From the IMG/VR virus record IMGVR_UViG_3300008110_000034, positions 62,001 to 126,000 of that record: a DNA stretch of 64,000 bases; one strand, given 5' to 3'. The notes beneath the pieces are model-generated. The model had not been told where the DNA came from and did no database searches. It was given only the letters and a program-made list of their open reading frames with translations. Shown here piece after piece: positions 51,443 through 61,200 of the stretch. This DNA comes from a virus. The first letter of the stretch is position 1; every line of letters starts with the position of its first letter. Both the position numbers and the translations under genes were made by a program.

Positions 51443-51488
51443 AAAACTTAATTTTTACACCATTATAGTACTATTTTTTGAAATATCA

Positions 51489-51496
51489 CGTAAATA
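51489..51496 (+). promoter_or_regulatory. Late promoter-like box CGTAAATA for the head operon
   Basis: 6 of 8 to T4 TATAAATA. The expected start is near 51502, giving a ~29-nt leader with CAGGAGA before ATG 51531. It could serve core protein, gp21, gp22 and gp23, as no other box was seen before the terminators at 55334-55389. Confidence 0.5.
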
Positions 51497-51530
51497 AATC
51501 GACAGCCTTTTAACTTACAGGAGACCTAAT

Positions 51531-52397
51531 ATGACTGATCGCGCTAAATTCGAGCAGATGCTTGAATACCTAATTAACGAAGACCAAGAAAAAGCCAAAG
51601 AAATTTTTCACACTATTGTAGTAGAAAAATCTCGCGAAATCTATGAAAATCTTTTAGCAGAAGACTTTGACGATATTGAAGAAGCTAAAGATGAAGACGA
51701 CGAAGAAGTAGACGAGTCTACTGGCGACGAAGACGACGAAGAAATGGAAGAAAATTTTGCGTTTGACGAAGCAGGCGACGACATGGAAATGAGCATGGAC
51801 GACGAAGATGATGATTCAATGGATGCTACAGATGATTTCATGGGCGATATTGAAGCAGGCGACGACATGGACGGCGAAGGCGATGTAGAAGATCGCGTAC
51901 AAGATTTAGAAGATGCTCTAGAAGATCTAAAAGCAGAATTTGAAAAACTAATGTCCGATGACGACATGGGTGACGACATGGGCGGTGACGACATGGGCGA
52001 CGACGACATGGATATGGGCATGGACGACGAAGAAGATTCAAAAATGGAAGATGATATGTTTATGCGTGAGTACGTAGAAAAAGTACCAGCAGGACATGGC
52101 GCTGAAAAGAAAGGCGCAGGCGAAAAAGCTGACAACACAAAAAGCATTGTAGCTGGTAAAAATAATATGGGCGGAACAACTGCTAATATTACAAAAGGCG
52201 GAGTAGAACCTGAAAGTGCAAGCACCAAAGGTGGACTATTAAATCCTTCAACCAAAGAAAACAATGCAGGTAATGTTAACACTCCAGGCAGCAAAAGTGC
52301 TACCAAGTGGAACAATACCAAAGGTCACGGCGCAGAAAAAAAGGGCGCAGGTGAAGTAGGCGGAACAAATACAAAAAGTATTATTGGCCGCCGTTAA
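51531..52397 (+). CDS. Acidic prohead core protein (gp67/gp68-like)
   Basis: 288 residues. The N-terminal helix FEQMLEYLINEDQEKAKEIF followed by VVEKSREIYENLLAEDFDD resembles prohead core proteins of T4-like phages as I recall them. Residues ~45-185 are extremely acidic with Asp/Glu/Met runs (DDMDGEGDVE, DDMGGDDMGDDDMDMGMDD). The C-terminal 100 residues have two copies of GHGAEKKGAGE followed by NTKSI. Such acidic proteins fill the prohead and are cut to peptides by gp21. CAGGAGA precedes the ATG, and the operon continues with gp21. Alternative: an internal virion protein. Confidence 0.65.
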   Translation: MTDRAKFEQMLEYLINEDQEKAKEIFHTIVVEKSREIYENLLAEDFDDIEEAKDEDDEEVDESTGDEDDEEMEENFAFDEAGDDMEMSMDDEDDDSMDATDDFMGDIEAGDDMDGEGDVEDRVQDLEDALEDLKAEFEKLMSDDDMGDDMGGDDMGDDDMDMGMDDEEDSKMEDDMFMREYVEKVPAGHGAEKKGAGEKADNTKSIVAGKNNMGGTTANITKGGVEPESASTKGGLLNPSTKENNAGNVNTPGSKSATKWNNTKGHGAEKKGAGEVGGTNTKSIIGRR

Positions 52398-52409
52398 TAG
52401 GATCGTTAG

Positions 52410-53045
52410 ATGACAATAACATCATACCTAAGAGAAAATTTATCGTTTGATCAGGCGAAGATTATCGTTGAGTCTGATCCGCACGATGGCAAAAATCTTT
52501 ACATGAAAGGTATTTGCATTCAGGGCGGAATTAGAAATCAAAATCAACGAGTTTATCCTGTAAACGAGATCGGCAAGGCTGTCAAGACCCTCAATGATCA
52601 AATCGGCGGTGGATATTCGGTTTTAGGTGAAGTTGATCATCCTGACGATTTGAAAGTAAATTTGGACAGAGTTAGCCACATGATTACTGAGATGTGGATG
52701 GACGGTCCAAATGGTTATGGAAAATTAAAGATTCTACCTACCCCAATGGGCCAATTAGTTAAGACCATGTTGGAGAGTGGAGTCAAATTAGGAGTATCGA
52801 GTCGCGGATCCGGAAACGTCAAAGAAGACGGTTCCGGTGAAGTGTCAGATTTTGAGATCATCACAGTTGATGTGGTGGCTCAACCAAGTGCTCCAGGCGC
52901 TTACCCTACACCAATTTATGAACATTTGATGAATACCCGAGGAGGGTATCGCAGCATACGTGTTGCTAAAGAGGTGCAAGGTGACCCTAGAGCGCAGCAG
53001 TATCTCAAAGAGAGCTTATTAGGTATAATAAGCAAACTCCAATAA
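52410..53045 (+). CDS. gp21: Prohead core protease gp21
   Basis: 211 residues, the size of T4 gp21 (212). Conserved blocks: SDPHDGKNLYMKGICIQGGI, RVYPVNEIGKAVKTLN, GYSVLGEVDHPDDLKVN (likely catalytic H77) and LGVSSRGSG (likely nucleophile S130/S131), then DFEIITVDVVAQPSAPGAYP. It belongs to the S77-type serine protease family that matures the prohead by cutting core and capsid proteins at E-rich sites. Placed between core and scaffold, as in T4. AGGA lies before the ATG. Confidence 0.93.
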   Translation: MTITSYLRENLSFDQAKIIVESDPHDGKNLYMKGICIQGGIRNQNQRVYPVNEIGKAVKTLNDQIGGGYSVLGEVDHPDDLKVNLDRVSHMITEMWMDGPNGYGKLKILPTPMGQLVKTMLESGVKLGVSSRGSGNVKEDGSGEVSDFEIITVDVVAQPSAPGAYPTPIYEHLMNTRGGYRSIRVAKEVQGDPRAQQYLKESLLGIISKLQ

Positions 53046-53057
53046 AAGGAGAATCAC

Positions 53058-54152
53058 ATGTTGGAAGCACTAAAAACCCTGATGGAAAACAATGTGATTT
53101 CGGAAGAGATCAAAGCAGAGATTGAGGCTGCTTGGGATGCGAGACTTACAGAGAATCGCGAACAAGTAACCCAACAACTACGCGAAGAATTTGCACAACG
53201 CTATGAGCATGACAAAGAAGTTATGGTGGAAGCCATTGACCGTATGTTAACTGATAGACTAGCAGAAGAAATCGCAGAGTTTGAAGATGATCGCAGAGGC
53301 TTAGCAGAAGCAAAAGCCAAGTATGCAGTTAAAATGAAAAAAGATGCTGAAAAAGTGAAAGAGTTTATTGCTCGTCAACTAGCAGCTGAAGTTCGTGAAT
53401 TGCATGAAGATCAAGTTCAAATGGCTGACAAGTTTATGAAACTTGAAAGCTTTGTTGTCGAAGCTTTGGCTCAAGAAATTGCAGAATTTTACGCAGACAA
53501 ACAAGACCTAGCAGAGACTAAAGTACGAGTAGTACGCGAAGGTCGTGAGCAATTTGAAAAGATTAAAGAGGCATTTATTAAGAGAGCAGCAAAATTAGTT
53601 GAAGCTACAGTTGAAAAAGGTCTAACTCAAGAACTAAAACAACTGAAAGAAGATATCGATGTTGCTCGTAAAAATGATTTTGGACGTAAAGTGTTTGAAG
53701 CATTCGCTAGCGAATACCAAACAAGTTACCTAAGCGAAAAATCAGAAACATCAAAACTGCTAAAAATCGTAGACAAAAAAGATTTAGAAGTTGCTGAAGC
53801 TAAAGCAAGAGCAGCAGAAGCACAAAAAATTGTCGAAGGTAAAAATGCAGAAATTAAAGCTCTTATGGAGAGCAAAGAACGTCAATCAGCAATGAACGAA
53901 TTATTAAGTCCGCTAAGTGCAGACCATAAAGAAATCATGGTTGAATTGTTAGAAAGCGTACAGACATCAAAACTACATGATAGTTTTAATAAGTACCTAC
54001 CAGCCGTAATAGCTGGCAATGCTCCACAGAAGAAACAGGCACTTGTCGAGGCAAAAGAAGTTACAGGTAACAAAAACGAAAATCAATTCGGTAGTAGCGA
54101 GAACGACTCAAATATTGTAGATATACGACGTCTCGCTGGATTAAAAATTTAA
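53058..54152 (+). CDS. gp22: Prohead scaffold protein gp22
   Basis: 364 residues (T4 gp22 is 269), nearly all helical and charged, with long coiled coils (KAKYAVKMKKDAEKVKEFIA, ARAAEAQKIVEGKNAEIKAL). The C-terminal QSAMNELLSPLSADHKEIMV region is typical of the family. It forms the scaffold inside the prohead and is degraded by gp21 before packaging. AAAAGGAGA precedes the ATG. Flanked by gp21 and gp23 in T4 order. Confidence 0.85.
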   Translation: MLEALKTLMENNVISEEIKAEIEAAWDARLTENREQVTQQLREEFAQRYEHDKEVMVEAIDRMLTDRLAEEIAEFEDDRRGLAEAKAKYAVKMKKDAEKVKEFIARQLAAEVRELHEDQVQMADKFMKLESFVVEALAQEIAEFYADKQDLAETKVRVVREGREQFEKIKEAFIKRAAKLVEATVEKGLTQELKQLKEDIDVARKNDFGRKVFEAFASEYQTSYLSEKSETSKLLKIVDKKDLEVAEAKARAAEAQKIVEGKNAEIKALMESKERQSAMNELLSPLSADHKEIMVELLESVQTSKLHDSFNKYLPAVIAGNAPQKKQALVEAKEVTGNKNENQFGSSENDSNIVDIRRLAGLKI

Positions 54153-54163
54153 GGAGAAATTAA

Positions 54164-55330
54164 ATGTCAGAACTACTACACGGCCGTTGGAATGAAACAA
54201 GAGAGGCCCTTTTAGAAGGTCTTTCCGGCACTCGTAGATCAACAATGTCAATCACTCTTGAGAATACTCGTAAGTATTTGATGGAGAGTCCTTCTGCTGG
54301 TGCTACTTCTGCTGGAAACGTTGCAACACTGAATCGCGTTATTCTACCGGTTATCCGCCGAGTAATGCCAACAGTTATTGCTAACGAACTAGTTGGTGTA
54401 CAACCAATGACTGGACCTGTTGGTCAAATTCACACTTTACGTGTTCGCTATGCTACAACTTCAGCAGGTGCTGGTGTTGTTGCTGGTGAAGAAGCATTAA
54501 GCCCATTCAAGATTGCTGAAGCATATTCCGGTAACGAAAGTACCGGTAAAGGTGCATCAACAGCAACTCTAGAAGGTGCTGCTGGAAACAAACTAAGCAT
54601 CCAAATCCTAAAGCAAACTGTCGAGGCAAAAACTCGTAAGTTAAGTGCTCGTTGGACTTTTGAAGCTGCTCAAGATGCACAAGCTCAACAAGGCATTGAC
54701 ATCGAAGCAGAAATCATGGCTGCTTTAGCACAAGAAATTACCGCTGAAATCGATCAAGAAGTTCTAGCTAGTCTAACAACTCTTGCTGGTTCAGCTGTTG
54801 AAACATACAACCAAGCTGCTGTATCAGGTACAGCTACATTCGTTGGTGACGAACACGCTGCATTAGCTGTTCAAATCAATCGTGTTGCTAACTTGATCGC
54901 TCAGCGTACACGTCGCGGTGCTGGTAACTGGGCAGTTGTTAGCCCAACAGCATTAACAATCCTTCAAAGTGCTACAACTTCTGCGTTCGCAAGAACAACA
55001 GAAGGTACATTCGAAGCACCTACAAACACTAAGTTTGTTGGTACATTGAACAGTGCAATGAAGATCTATGTAAACAGCTATGCAACTACTGATAACGTTC
55101 TAGTTGGTTACAAAGGTACAAGCGAAAGTGATGCTGCTGCATTCTACTGCCCATATATTCCATTAATGAGCAGTGGTGTTGTTCTAGATCCAGCAACATT
55201 CGAACCAGTCGTAAGCTTTATGACTCGTTATGGATATGTTGAATTAAGCAACACAGCAAGTTCTTTAGGTAACGCAGCTGACTACCTAGGTCTTGTTAAC
55301 ATCACTACAGCTAACGTTAAGTTTAGCTAA
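54164..55330 (+). CDS. gp23: Major capsid protein gp23
   Basis: 388 residues, shorter than T4 gp23 (521) and the lengths I recall for cyanophages. Family blocks: TLENTRKYLMES near residue 31, LNRVILPVIRRVMPTVIANE, VGVQPMTGPVGQIHTLRVRY, LSARWTFEAAQDAQAQQGID, INRVANLIAQRTRRGAGNW and NVLVGYKGTSESDAAAFYCP. LME near residue 39 could be a gp21 cleavage site (T4 cuts after LxE/IxE). The shortness is in the middle or C-terminal part; the T4 insertion domain is probably absent. AAGGAGA precedes the ATG, and tandem terminators follow. Confidence 0.95.
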   Translation: MSELLHGRWNETREALLEGLSGTRRSTMSITLENTRKYLMESPSAGATSAGNVATLNRVILPVIRRVMPTVIANELVGVQPMTGPVGQIHTLRVRYATTSAGAGVVAGEEALSPFKIAEAYSGNESTGKGASTATLEGAAGNKLSIQILKQTVEAKTRKLSARWTFEAAQDAQAQQGIDIEAEIMAALAQEITAEIDQEVLASLTTLAGSAVETYNQAAVSGTATFVGDEHAALAVQINRVANLIAQRTRRGAGNWAVVSPTALTILQSATTSAFARTTEGTFEAPTNTKFVGTLNSAMKIYVNSYATTDNVLVGYKGTSESDAAAFYCPYIPLMSSGVVLDPATFEPVVSFMTRYGYVELSNTASSLGNAADYLGLVNITTANVKFS

Positions 55331-55333
55331 TCT

Positions 55334-55389
55334 AAAAACTTTACAAAAGTTTTTAATTTTAAAAAGGGCTCTTCGGAGTCCTTTTTTTT
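55334..55389 (+). terminator. Tandem terminators after gp23
   Basis: The first stem is AAAAACTTT/AAAGTTTTT at 55334-55354 (9 bp, loop ACA). The second, at 55361-55389, is AAAGGGCTC-TTCG-GAGTCCTTT with a UUCG tetraloop, followed by an eight-base T run. A classic intrinsic terminator ending the head operon. Confidence 0.88.
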
Positions 55390-55390
55390 A

Positions 55391-55398
55391 GGTAAATA
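55391..55398 (+). promoter_or_regulatory. Late promoter-like box GGTAAATA abutting the 55404 gene
   Basis: 6 of 8 to T4 TATAAATA. It ends 5 nt before ATG 55404, so the RNA should start at the ATG itself. No Shine-Dalgarno. Directly downstream of the tandem terminators, where a new promoter is expected. Confidence 0.5.
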
Positions 55399-55403
55399 TT
55401 TTT

Positions 55404-55916
55404 ATGCTTACTGAAATTAGAAAAACCCCACAAACTATTTTTCAAATGCCAACCGGCGACGACAATGTAAATTGGACAAACTTAGATGCAATAAAAAGAC
55501 CTGATGGGTTTGCACTTACTGATAAAGAATTATACTATATTTCTGGAGTCACTAATGTAAGTTTTAGAAATTCTGCAGCACAAGTCTGGGCAACAGAATT
55601 TAATTTTGAAAATTTAGGTACTATTTTAGGAATAGAAGTTCAACTAGTTACACAACGTCTTTCAAGAATACAAGATAAACTTATATCTTTATGTTATCAA
55701 GATCAAATCATAGAGGAAAACAAGTTTAATCTTAAAGCTGAAAATGATCAAACTTACGGATCAAATAACGATCTATGGGGCAGAGTTTGGACAGCCGAAG
55801 AAATCCAAGATCCATCGTTTGGTGTAGTAATAGAACTACAACCTCATTTATTTTACCCCCACAGTGAGCTAGGTCTAATAGATTTTATAGCTATTAAAAT
55901 ATACCACGATTCGTAG
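55404..55916 (+). CDS. Hypothetical virion-associated protein, 170 aa
   Basis: Sequence starts MLTEIRKTPQTIFQMPTGDD; later WATEFNFENLGTILGIEVQL and VVIELQPHLFYPHSELGLID suggest an all-beta protein of structural type (jelly-roll-like appearance). First gene of the right-hand fibre block. No enzymatic motif. Probably a decoration or fibre-attachment protein; that is inference from place. Confidence 0.6.
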   Translation: MLTEIRKTPQTIFQMPTGDDNVNWTNLDAIKRPDGFALTDKELYYISGVTNVSFRNSAAQVWATEFNFENLGTILGIEVQLVTQRLSRIQDKLISLCYQDQIIEENKFNLKAENDQTYGSNNDLWGRVWTAEEIQDPSFGVVIELQPHLFYPHSELGLIDFIAIKIYHDS

Positions 55917-55929
55917 AAATCTCCGCACG

Positions 55930-55937
55930 GATAAATA
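55930..55937 (+). promoter_or_regulatory. Late promoter box GATAAATA
   Basis: 7 of 8 to T4 TATAAATA, followed by CT. The expected start is near 55943, which lies after the nearby ATG 55940. It gives an 80-nt leader with AAAGGAGA before ATG 56023. Confidence 0.6.
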
Positions 55938-56022
55938 CTATGTCTATTATAGAACTCAGCAATGAGACTTATGCGGTAGCCCGCCGCGTAGACTTAGAAC
56001 GTCAACATAAAGGAGAAAACAA

Positions 56023-56439
56023 ATGGGACGCCCTCTTAACAAAAGACACTTCGGGTCTTTAAGCAACGAAAATCCAGATCAATCAATCAAATGTAACTTC
56101 CACGATGGAACTGCTATTAGACAGGATAGAAATATTCTAAAGCAGACAAGTCGTAATAAATTTGCTTGTAAAAACAATACCACAGGTTCTAACTCAGCCG
56201 TTACTACAATTGAAGCAGAAATAACTGCTGGTACAGCATTTGTCTGTACTAATGTTGACGTAGCAACTGGTTCATTAACTGCTGGACAAATGAATATTAT
56301 TGGTGCCGTAGTTGGCGCAGGATCTGTTAGAGTTAAAAGACTAACAGCGCACTATGCATACGACTGGAGTGACAATCGTTATACATGGACTGTTGACGAC
56401 GATTCAACATCGACACAGTTAACATTAACCGCAGTATAA
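56023..56439 (+). CDS. Conserved virion structural protein, 138 aa
   Basis: Starts MGRPLNKRHFGSL after AAAGGAGA. The rest is Thr/Ala/Gly-rich beta sequence (VTTIEAEITAGTAFVCTNVD) ending YTWTVDDDSTSTQLTLTAV. From memory, proteins that start MGRPLNKR occur next to fibres in marine T4-like phages. Function unknown; likely a small virion component. Confidence 0.65.
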   Translation: MGRPLNKRHFGSLSNENPDQSIKCNFHDGTAIRQDRNILKQTSRNKFACKNNTTGSNSAVTTIEAEITAGTAFVCTNVDVATGSLTAGQMNIIGAVVGAGSVRVKRLTAHYAYDWSDNRYTWTVDDDSTSTQLTLTAV

Positions 56440-56452
56440 TTAGGAAATAAAC

Positions 56453-57445
56453 ATGTCAAAGATAGTTAGAGTAACTGGCGGCGACTACAAAATAGTCGTT
56501 GATAATGGTAGTAGTATATTTTTAGATACGTCGGACGGAAATGGGCTTATTACCGTAAACGGCGATCTATTAGTTACCGGATCAACGACTACAGTTCAGT
56601 CAACTAATCTAACTGTCACTGACAATGTTATTGAAATTAATGCCGGCGAACAAGGTAACGGAGTTTCTCAAAACGGGAACTCTGCCGGTGTTAATATTCA
56701 ACGTGGTGCGTACAGCGATGCAAGATTATTGTTTAAAGAAACAGAATCTCATTACGATCCTTCAACTGCTCTAACTACTTTTGGTACATGGGTTTTTGAG
56801 GAAGCTGACGGATCTTTATTAGGTATTAAAACTAACAGCATTAAAACAGGAACCAATCAAGATCTAAATCTTATAGGTAACGGTACTGGAGTTATAACAG
56901 TTAAAAATACAGTTAACTACGAACAACAAGTTATTAACTATAGTGCGATTCCGTATACAAGTAAAGGCGATGATATAGTTCCAAACATGAAAGCATTAGT
57001 AGATTATGTACAATCTTATGTAACTAATACTACTAGTGATAGAATAAAATCAGGAAGCAATCCGTTAATTACATCAGTTCAAGTAACAGATACTGGCGCA
57101 GTATCTTTAGCAAATAAAGTTGATTTTCTAGTACACGGAGTACAGAAAGCCTTTATTAACTCAACTGGTCTTAATGTAAACAATTTAAATTTATCTAGCA
57201 GTACTGTTACAACTACTACAGGTAATTTAATTATTACAGCAACTACAAATAATATTGATTTTGATGCTTATATGAATTTAGAAAATCAAGCATCTGACCC
57301 TGCACTAAGAGCTGGCTACAAAAAGATTTACGCAAAAGCAGGAGAAGGCAACGGCGGCACAGGATTATATTTTATTAACGAAGGCGGAACAACAGATGAA
57401 TTAATCAGTAAAACAAAATCTTTGTTGTACTCATTAATTTTATAA
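56453..57445 (+). CDS. Tail fibre-like protein, 330 aa
   Basis: Residues ~28-75 have the phage-fibre repeat style (ITVNGDLLVTGSTTTVQSTN, LTVTDNVIEINAGE). The same motif appears in the minus-strand fibre at 11772-13691 (GDLIVEGETVTMNT), so the parts are related. The C-terminus is YIYAKAG-like: RAGYKKIYAKAGEGNGGTGL. Beta-rich, without enzymatic motif. AGGA precedes the ATG. Part of a run of fibre genes. Confidence 0.7.
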   Translation: MSKIVRVTGGDYKIVVDNGSSIFLDTSDGNGLITVNGDLLVTGSTTTVQSTNLTVTDNVIEINAGEQGNGVSQNGNSAGVNIQRGAYSDARLLFKETESHYDPSTALTTFGTWVFEEADGSLLGIKTNSIKTGTNQDLNLIGNGTGVITVKNTVNYEQQVINYSAIPYTSKGDDIVPNMKALVDYVQSYVTNTTSDRIKSGSNPLITSVQVTDTGAVSLANKVDFLVHGVQKAFINSTGLNVNNLNLSSSTVTTTTGNLIITATTNNIDFDAYMNLENQASDPALRAGYKKIYAKAGEGNGGTGLYFINEGGTTDELISKTKSLLYSLIL

Positions 57446-57454
57446 GGAATTCAA

Positions 57455-57772
57455 ATGGCAATTAAAAACACACTTTTAACTGGAAGTAATCAAAACATAA
57501 TTCCTACAATTGCAGCAGGTACTAGTATTGCAGTGACTACAGTATTTTTATGTAATAATAGTGGTGCAGGTGTAACCGTAGACTTATATGTTTGCGAGCC
57601 ATCAGCATCACCTAGTGCAACTAATATAGTATTGAGTGCTGTACCAATTGATCCAAACGATACATTTGTGTTTTCAGCAGAAAGAATGATTTTATCAACC
57701 AACAGTTCTATTCAAGCTAGTTGTTCAACACCTAGCGTAGTAGCAGCGACAGTGAGTTATGTGGATATTTAA
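57455..57772 (+). CDS. Small virion protein, 105 aa
   Basis: Starts MAIKNTLLTGSNQNIIPTIA after AAGGAATT. A beta-sandwich-like pattern (GTSIAVTTVFLCNNSGAGVT) with VSYVDI at the end. It lies between two fibre genes with 9- and 2-nt gaps. It could be a fibre cap or connector. Not recognised. Confidence 0.6.
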   Translation: MAIKNTLLTGSNQNIIPTIAAGTSIAVTTVFLCNNSGAGVTVDLYVCEPSASPSATNIVLSAVPIDPNDTFVFSAERMILSTNSSIQASCSTPSVVAATVSYVDI

Positions 57773-57774
57773 TT

Positions 57775-58269
57775 ATGGCAGGTACACTATTAAGACAAAG
57801 TTTAAGTGGTAATTTAATAACTGCTAACAGACTAGTAGTTACGTCTGACGGCAATATTGAGCTAAATCCAACTTCAACAGTAACAGTAAATGGCGGTTTA
57901 CTAGTTGCAAACACTATTCAAGCATCATCATTAACTTTATCTGGGACAATATCTGCAACTGGCGGACTGATTGGAGACTTAATAGGTTCAGTATTTGCTG
58001 ACGATTCAACTACAATTATTGACGGACTGACCGGTAATGTATATGCAACCGAATTAAGTTTAGGAACAGATTTAGCAGTGCAATATGGAGGCACTGGCGC
58101 TGGAACATTTACAGCGAACGGTATAATATTTGGAAACACTACTGGCGCATTACAAGTTACTGCCGCTAGTAATCCAGGATCAAATGCCACAACAAGTTAT
58201 GGAATTTTAACCACTGACGGTTCAAACATACCAACATGGACAGACGTCATTGACGGAGGAACAATTTAA
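57775..58269 (+). CDS. Tail fibre-like protein, 164 aa
   Basis: MAGTLLRQSLSGNLITANRL, then SDGNIELNPTSTVTVNGGLL, typical of the repeating shaft region of phage fibres. VQYGGTGAGTFTANGIIFGN followed by NPGSNATTSYGILTTDGSNI is the GGTG unit often found at the ends of fibre stalks. The stop overlaps the next ATG (TAATG), so the two are coupled. Possibly the proximal piece of the giant fibre. Confidence 0.65.
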   Translation: MAGTLLRQSLSGNLITANRLVVTSDGNIELNPTSTVTVNGGLLVANTIQASSLTLSGTISATGGLIGDLIGSVFADDSTTIIDGLTGNVYATELSLGTDLAVQYGGTGAGTFTANGIIFGNTTGALQVTAASNPGSNATTSYGILTTDGSNIPTWTDVIDGGTI

Positions 58270-61200
58270 TGTCAACTCGTATTAGACACAAACGGTCAAC
58301 AACATCTGGTGTAGCTCCCACAGGCGTGCAACTTGACACTGGAGAATTTGTAATTAATACGGCTGACGGTAAAGTTTTCATTAAAAAAGAAGATACAACT
58401 GTTAGTGATATTACAAAACGATCATTCCAAGGCGACACAAAAATAGAAGCTTACGATGATGGTGTTACAACAAGCAATATTAAGGCTACAATTGACGGCG
58501 CTGATCAACTTATCATAACCCCAACAGAAGTCCAATCGCACGGCGACATTGTAGTCGAAAATGCCAACAGTATAAAATTAAGTGAACTTACTGCCAATGG
58601 CTCCAATTATATAGGCATCAAAGCACCTGACACTCTTATTGCAGATTACACCTTAACATTACCTACAGCAACAGGATCTATTGGACAAGTATTAGGAACT
58701 GATGGATCAGGTAATCTTAGTTTTAGAGATGTAGATACATTTGGCGGTAATAGAATTTATGTGTCAGATGCTAAAGGTAACGATTTAAATGACGGAGTTA
58801 GTGCTCCGGTTAAAACTGTTAAACGTGCGCTACAACTAGCTTCGGCACTTGTTTACACGTCGGGGGGAGCAGTTAACGGTACTAGAGTAATTGTTTCAGT
58901 AGCAGCCGGCGACTATTCTGAAGACAACCCAATTATTGTACCAGACAATGTTGTTGTTAAAGGTGACGGTCTAAGAAGTTGTATTATTAGACCACTGAAT
59001 GCAAATAAAGATATGTTACGTGTGCGTAACGGTTGTTATTTTGCAGAAATGACATTTAGAGATGCAGTTGATGCCAGCTTTGTTCCGCAATTTACATGGG
59101 ACTATACAGTATCGTTTGACGATTACACCGATGCAGGTACTAGCAGAGTAGGTTACACATATCTACCAAGCACAAAACCAGTTATTACAACTTCTCCATA
59201 CATTCAGAACTGTTCTATTATCAGTTTCTTAGGCGGTAATGGTGTATTGATTGACGGTAGTAAAGTTATAGATCCTAACACTTCACCGACCCAGTTAGAA
59301 GTTGAAAATCCCGTAAGCGGTCCGGCACCAAGTCAAGGTAAATCCATGGTTGCTAATGCGTTTACCATGTTAAGTTTTGGCGGTACAGGTTGGCGAGTTA
59401 TTAACGATGCATACTCTCAGATTGTTAGCTGTTTCCAAATTTTCTTACTTAACGGTGTTTACTGTCAAAGCGGCGGCTATGTTTCGATCACTAACTCTGC
59501 TACTAACTTTGGTCTATATGCCTTAAGATCTAGCGGTTACAGTCCTAGTGCATTTGATTTTGATAAGTCGATAGCAGTTGCTACAGGTACAGTTGACGGT
59601 TTTCAGACTTTAGAAATAATCGGGTTAGGACGAGCAGGTCCTCCAATTGAACAATTTGTAATCAGAGTCAGAGACGGCTCAAATGTTGACATTACCAGCA
59701 GTTTTGCACCAGCAACTACTACAGTGTCATTTAATTCTGCTACTGCTGTAGATACTGTAACAAATATTTTTACAATTAACAGTCACGGATTTTTAAACAC
59801 TGATGCAGTAGTATACGACGCCAATGGCGGAACTATAATTAGTGGGCTTGACGACGAACAAACATATTATATAGGGTATTTGACTGCTAATACATTTAAA
59901 TTATTTTATGATGAAAGTTTAGCATTTGAAGTTAATGTTCTAGCAGTAGGATCAGGAACCCAATACTTTATTACAGGTGTTGAAGAGTTCTTCGTAAATG
60001 ATATCATTGAAGATCATACCACTTATCAAACACTTACACTAGCAGCTGGAGTGTATAATTTTGTTCCAGGAAGAGCAATTACCGGAGTAACCGGAGCCGA
60101 TCCAAACAGTGCATATGTTTATAGTTATGATCCTTTGACCTATGAACTGGTAGTTTCTATTAATAATGTTATCATCGGCTCTAGTACTGTAAGAAAATTA
60201 TTCACAGGATCTAGTACAATTGACGCTGATCATACTAACCCTACTCCAGTGACTTCTATTGGGGTATCGTCAGTTGTGTCAAAAACTGATTTAGGTAGTG
60301 CAAGATTTTCAATTAATTGTACACAAGTTGGCGGAGTATTAACTAATCTAAGCAATTTACCAGAAAATCAAATCTGGTTCCATAGACCAAGTATTGTTAA
60401 TAGTTCAGGACACACCTGGGAATACGCTGGTTCAGGAACAGACTATAATGCGTTACCACAAAACGGCGGTGAAGGCAGAGCAGAATATGAACAAGTTCGA
60501 GAATTACCTGGACGAGTTTATACTTCAGGTACTAACGAACTAGGCGACTTTAAAGTTGGTGATTTTATTACAGCGTTTAACAGAACAGGTAATATTACAT
60601 TTAATAATAAAGTTACTGTAGGTACTTTAGATACTTTAAGATTAAGTTTATCAAATGTTATTATTACAGCGATTTCAACAGATCCTGATTTAGGCGACAA
60701 TGATCCAGGCGGTGCTAGCGACAGTAGACTTAATACTCAGTTAGCTGCTAGATCGTTCATGAACAATAGACTAGGTCCGTTTATTGACCAAAGCGTAAGC
60801 ACAAATGCAATTCCGGGAGCATTAATTCAATTAAATGCTAACGGATTGATCAACAGCGATTTATTACCAGCTACACGAACATTTGTAAGTACAACCGTGC
60901 TTGGTTACGGAGAAAGAGTAAATCAGTGGGAAGATGTTCCTCCGTCAGATTTGTTAAACGGTGATATTACTAGCGAAGAATACGAACAAAGAAATTTAAC
61001 TCTAAGTTCTGCAATAACAGCATCTGATGGTGCAGTAATTACACAGGCAGTTACTGGAGCAACAGGATATTTAAAAGGGTCAGTAACTAGTTCGACTAGC
61101 ATTGTAGTTGCAAGTACAAGAGATACTTTTAATGCAACATTTAATGCTGTAAACAATTTAACTATTAACGGGGATGCAACTCCGTCAGATACTAACACTG

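Noticed and set aside
51455-51480. TAGTACTA followed by T6 as terminator before the core gene
   Set aside because: The palindrome has no room for a loop and would not form a stable hairpin.
51641-52321. A 226-codon Ser-rich frame on the minus strand
   Set aside because: It is the complement of the Asp/Glu-rich core gene; the composition (runs of Ser and Met) is an artefact of GA-rich codons.
55940-56062. A 40-codon frame (MSIIELSNETYAVARRVDLE...) between two virion genes
   Set aside because: It overlaps the 56023 gene by 40 nt and has no ribosome site. The late box at 55930-55937 would start RNA after its ATG. More likely leader sequence.
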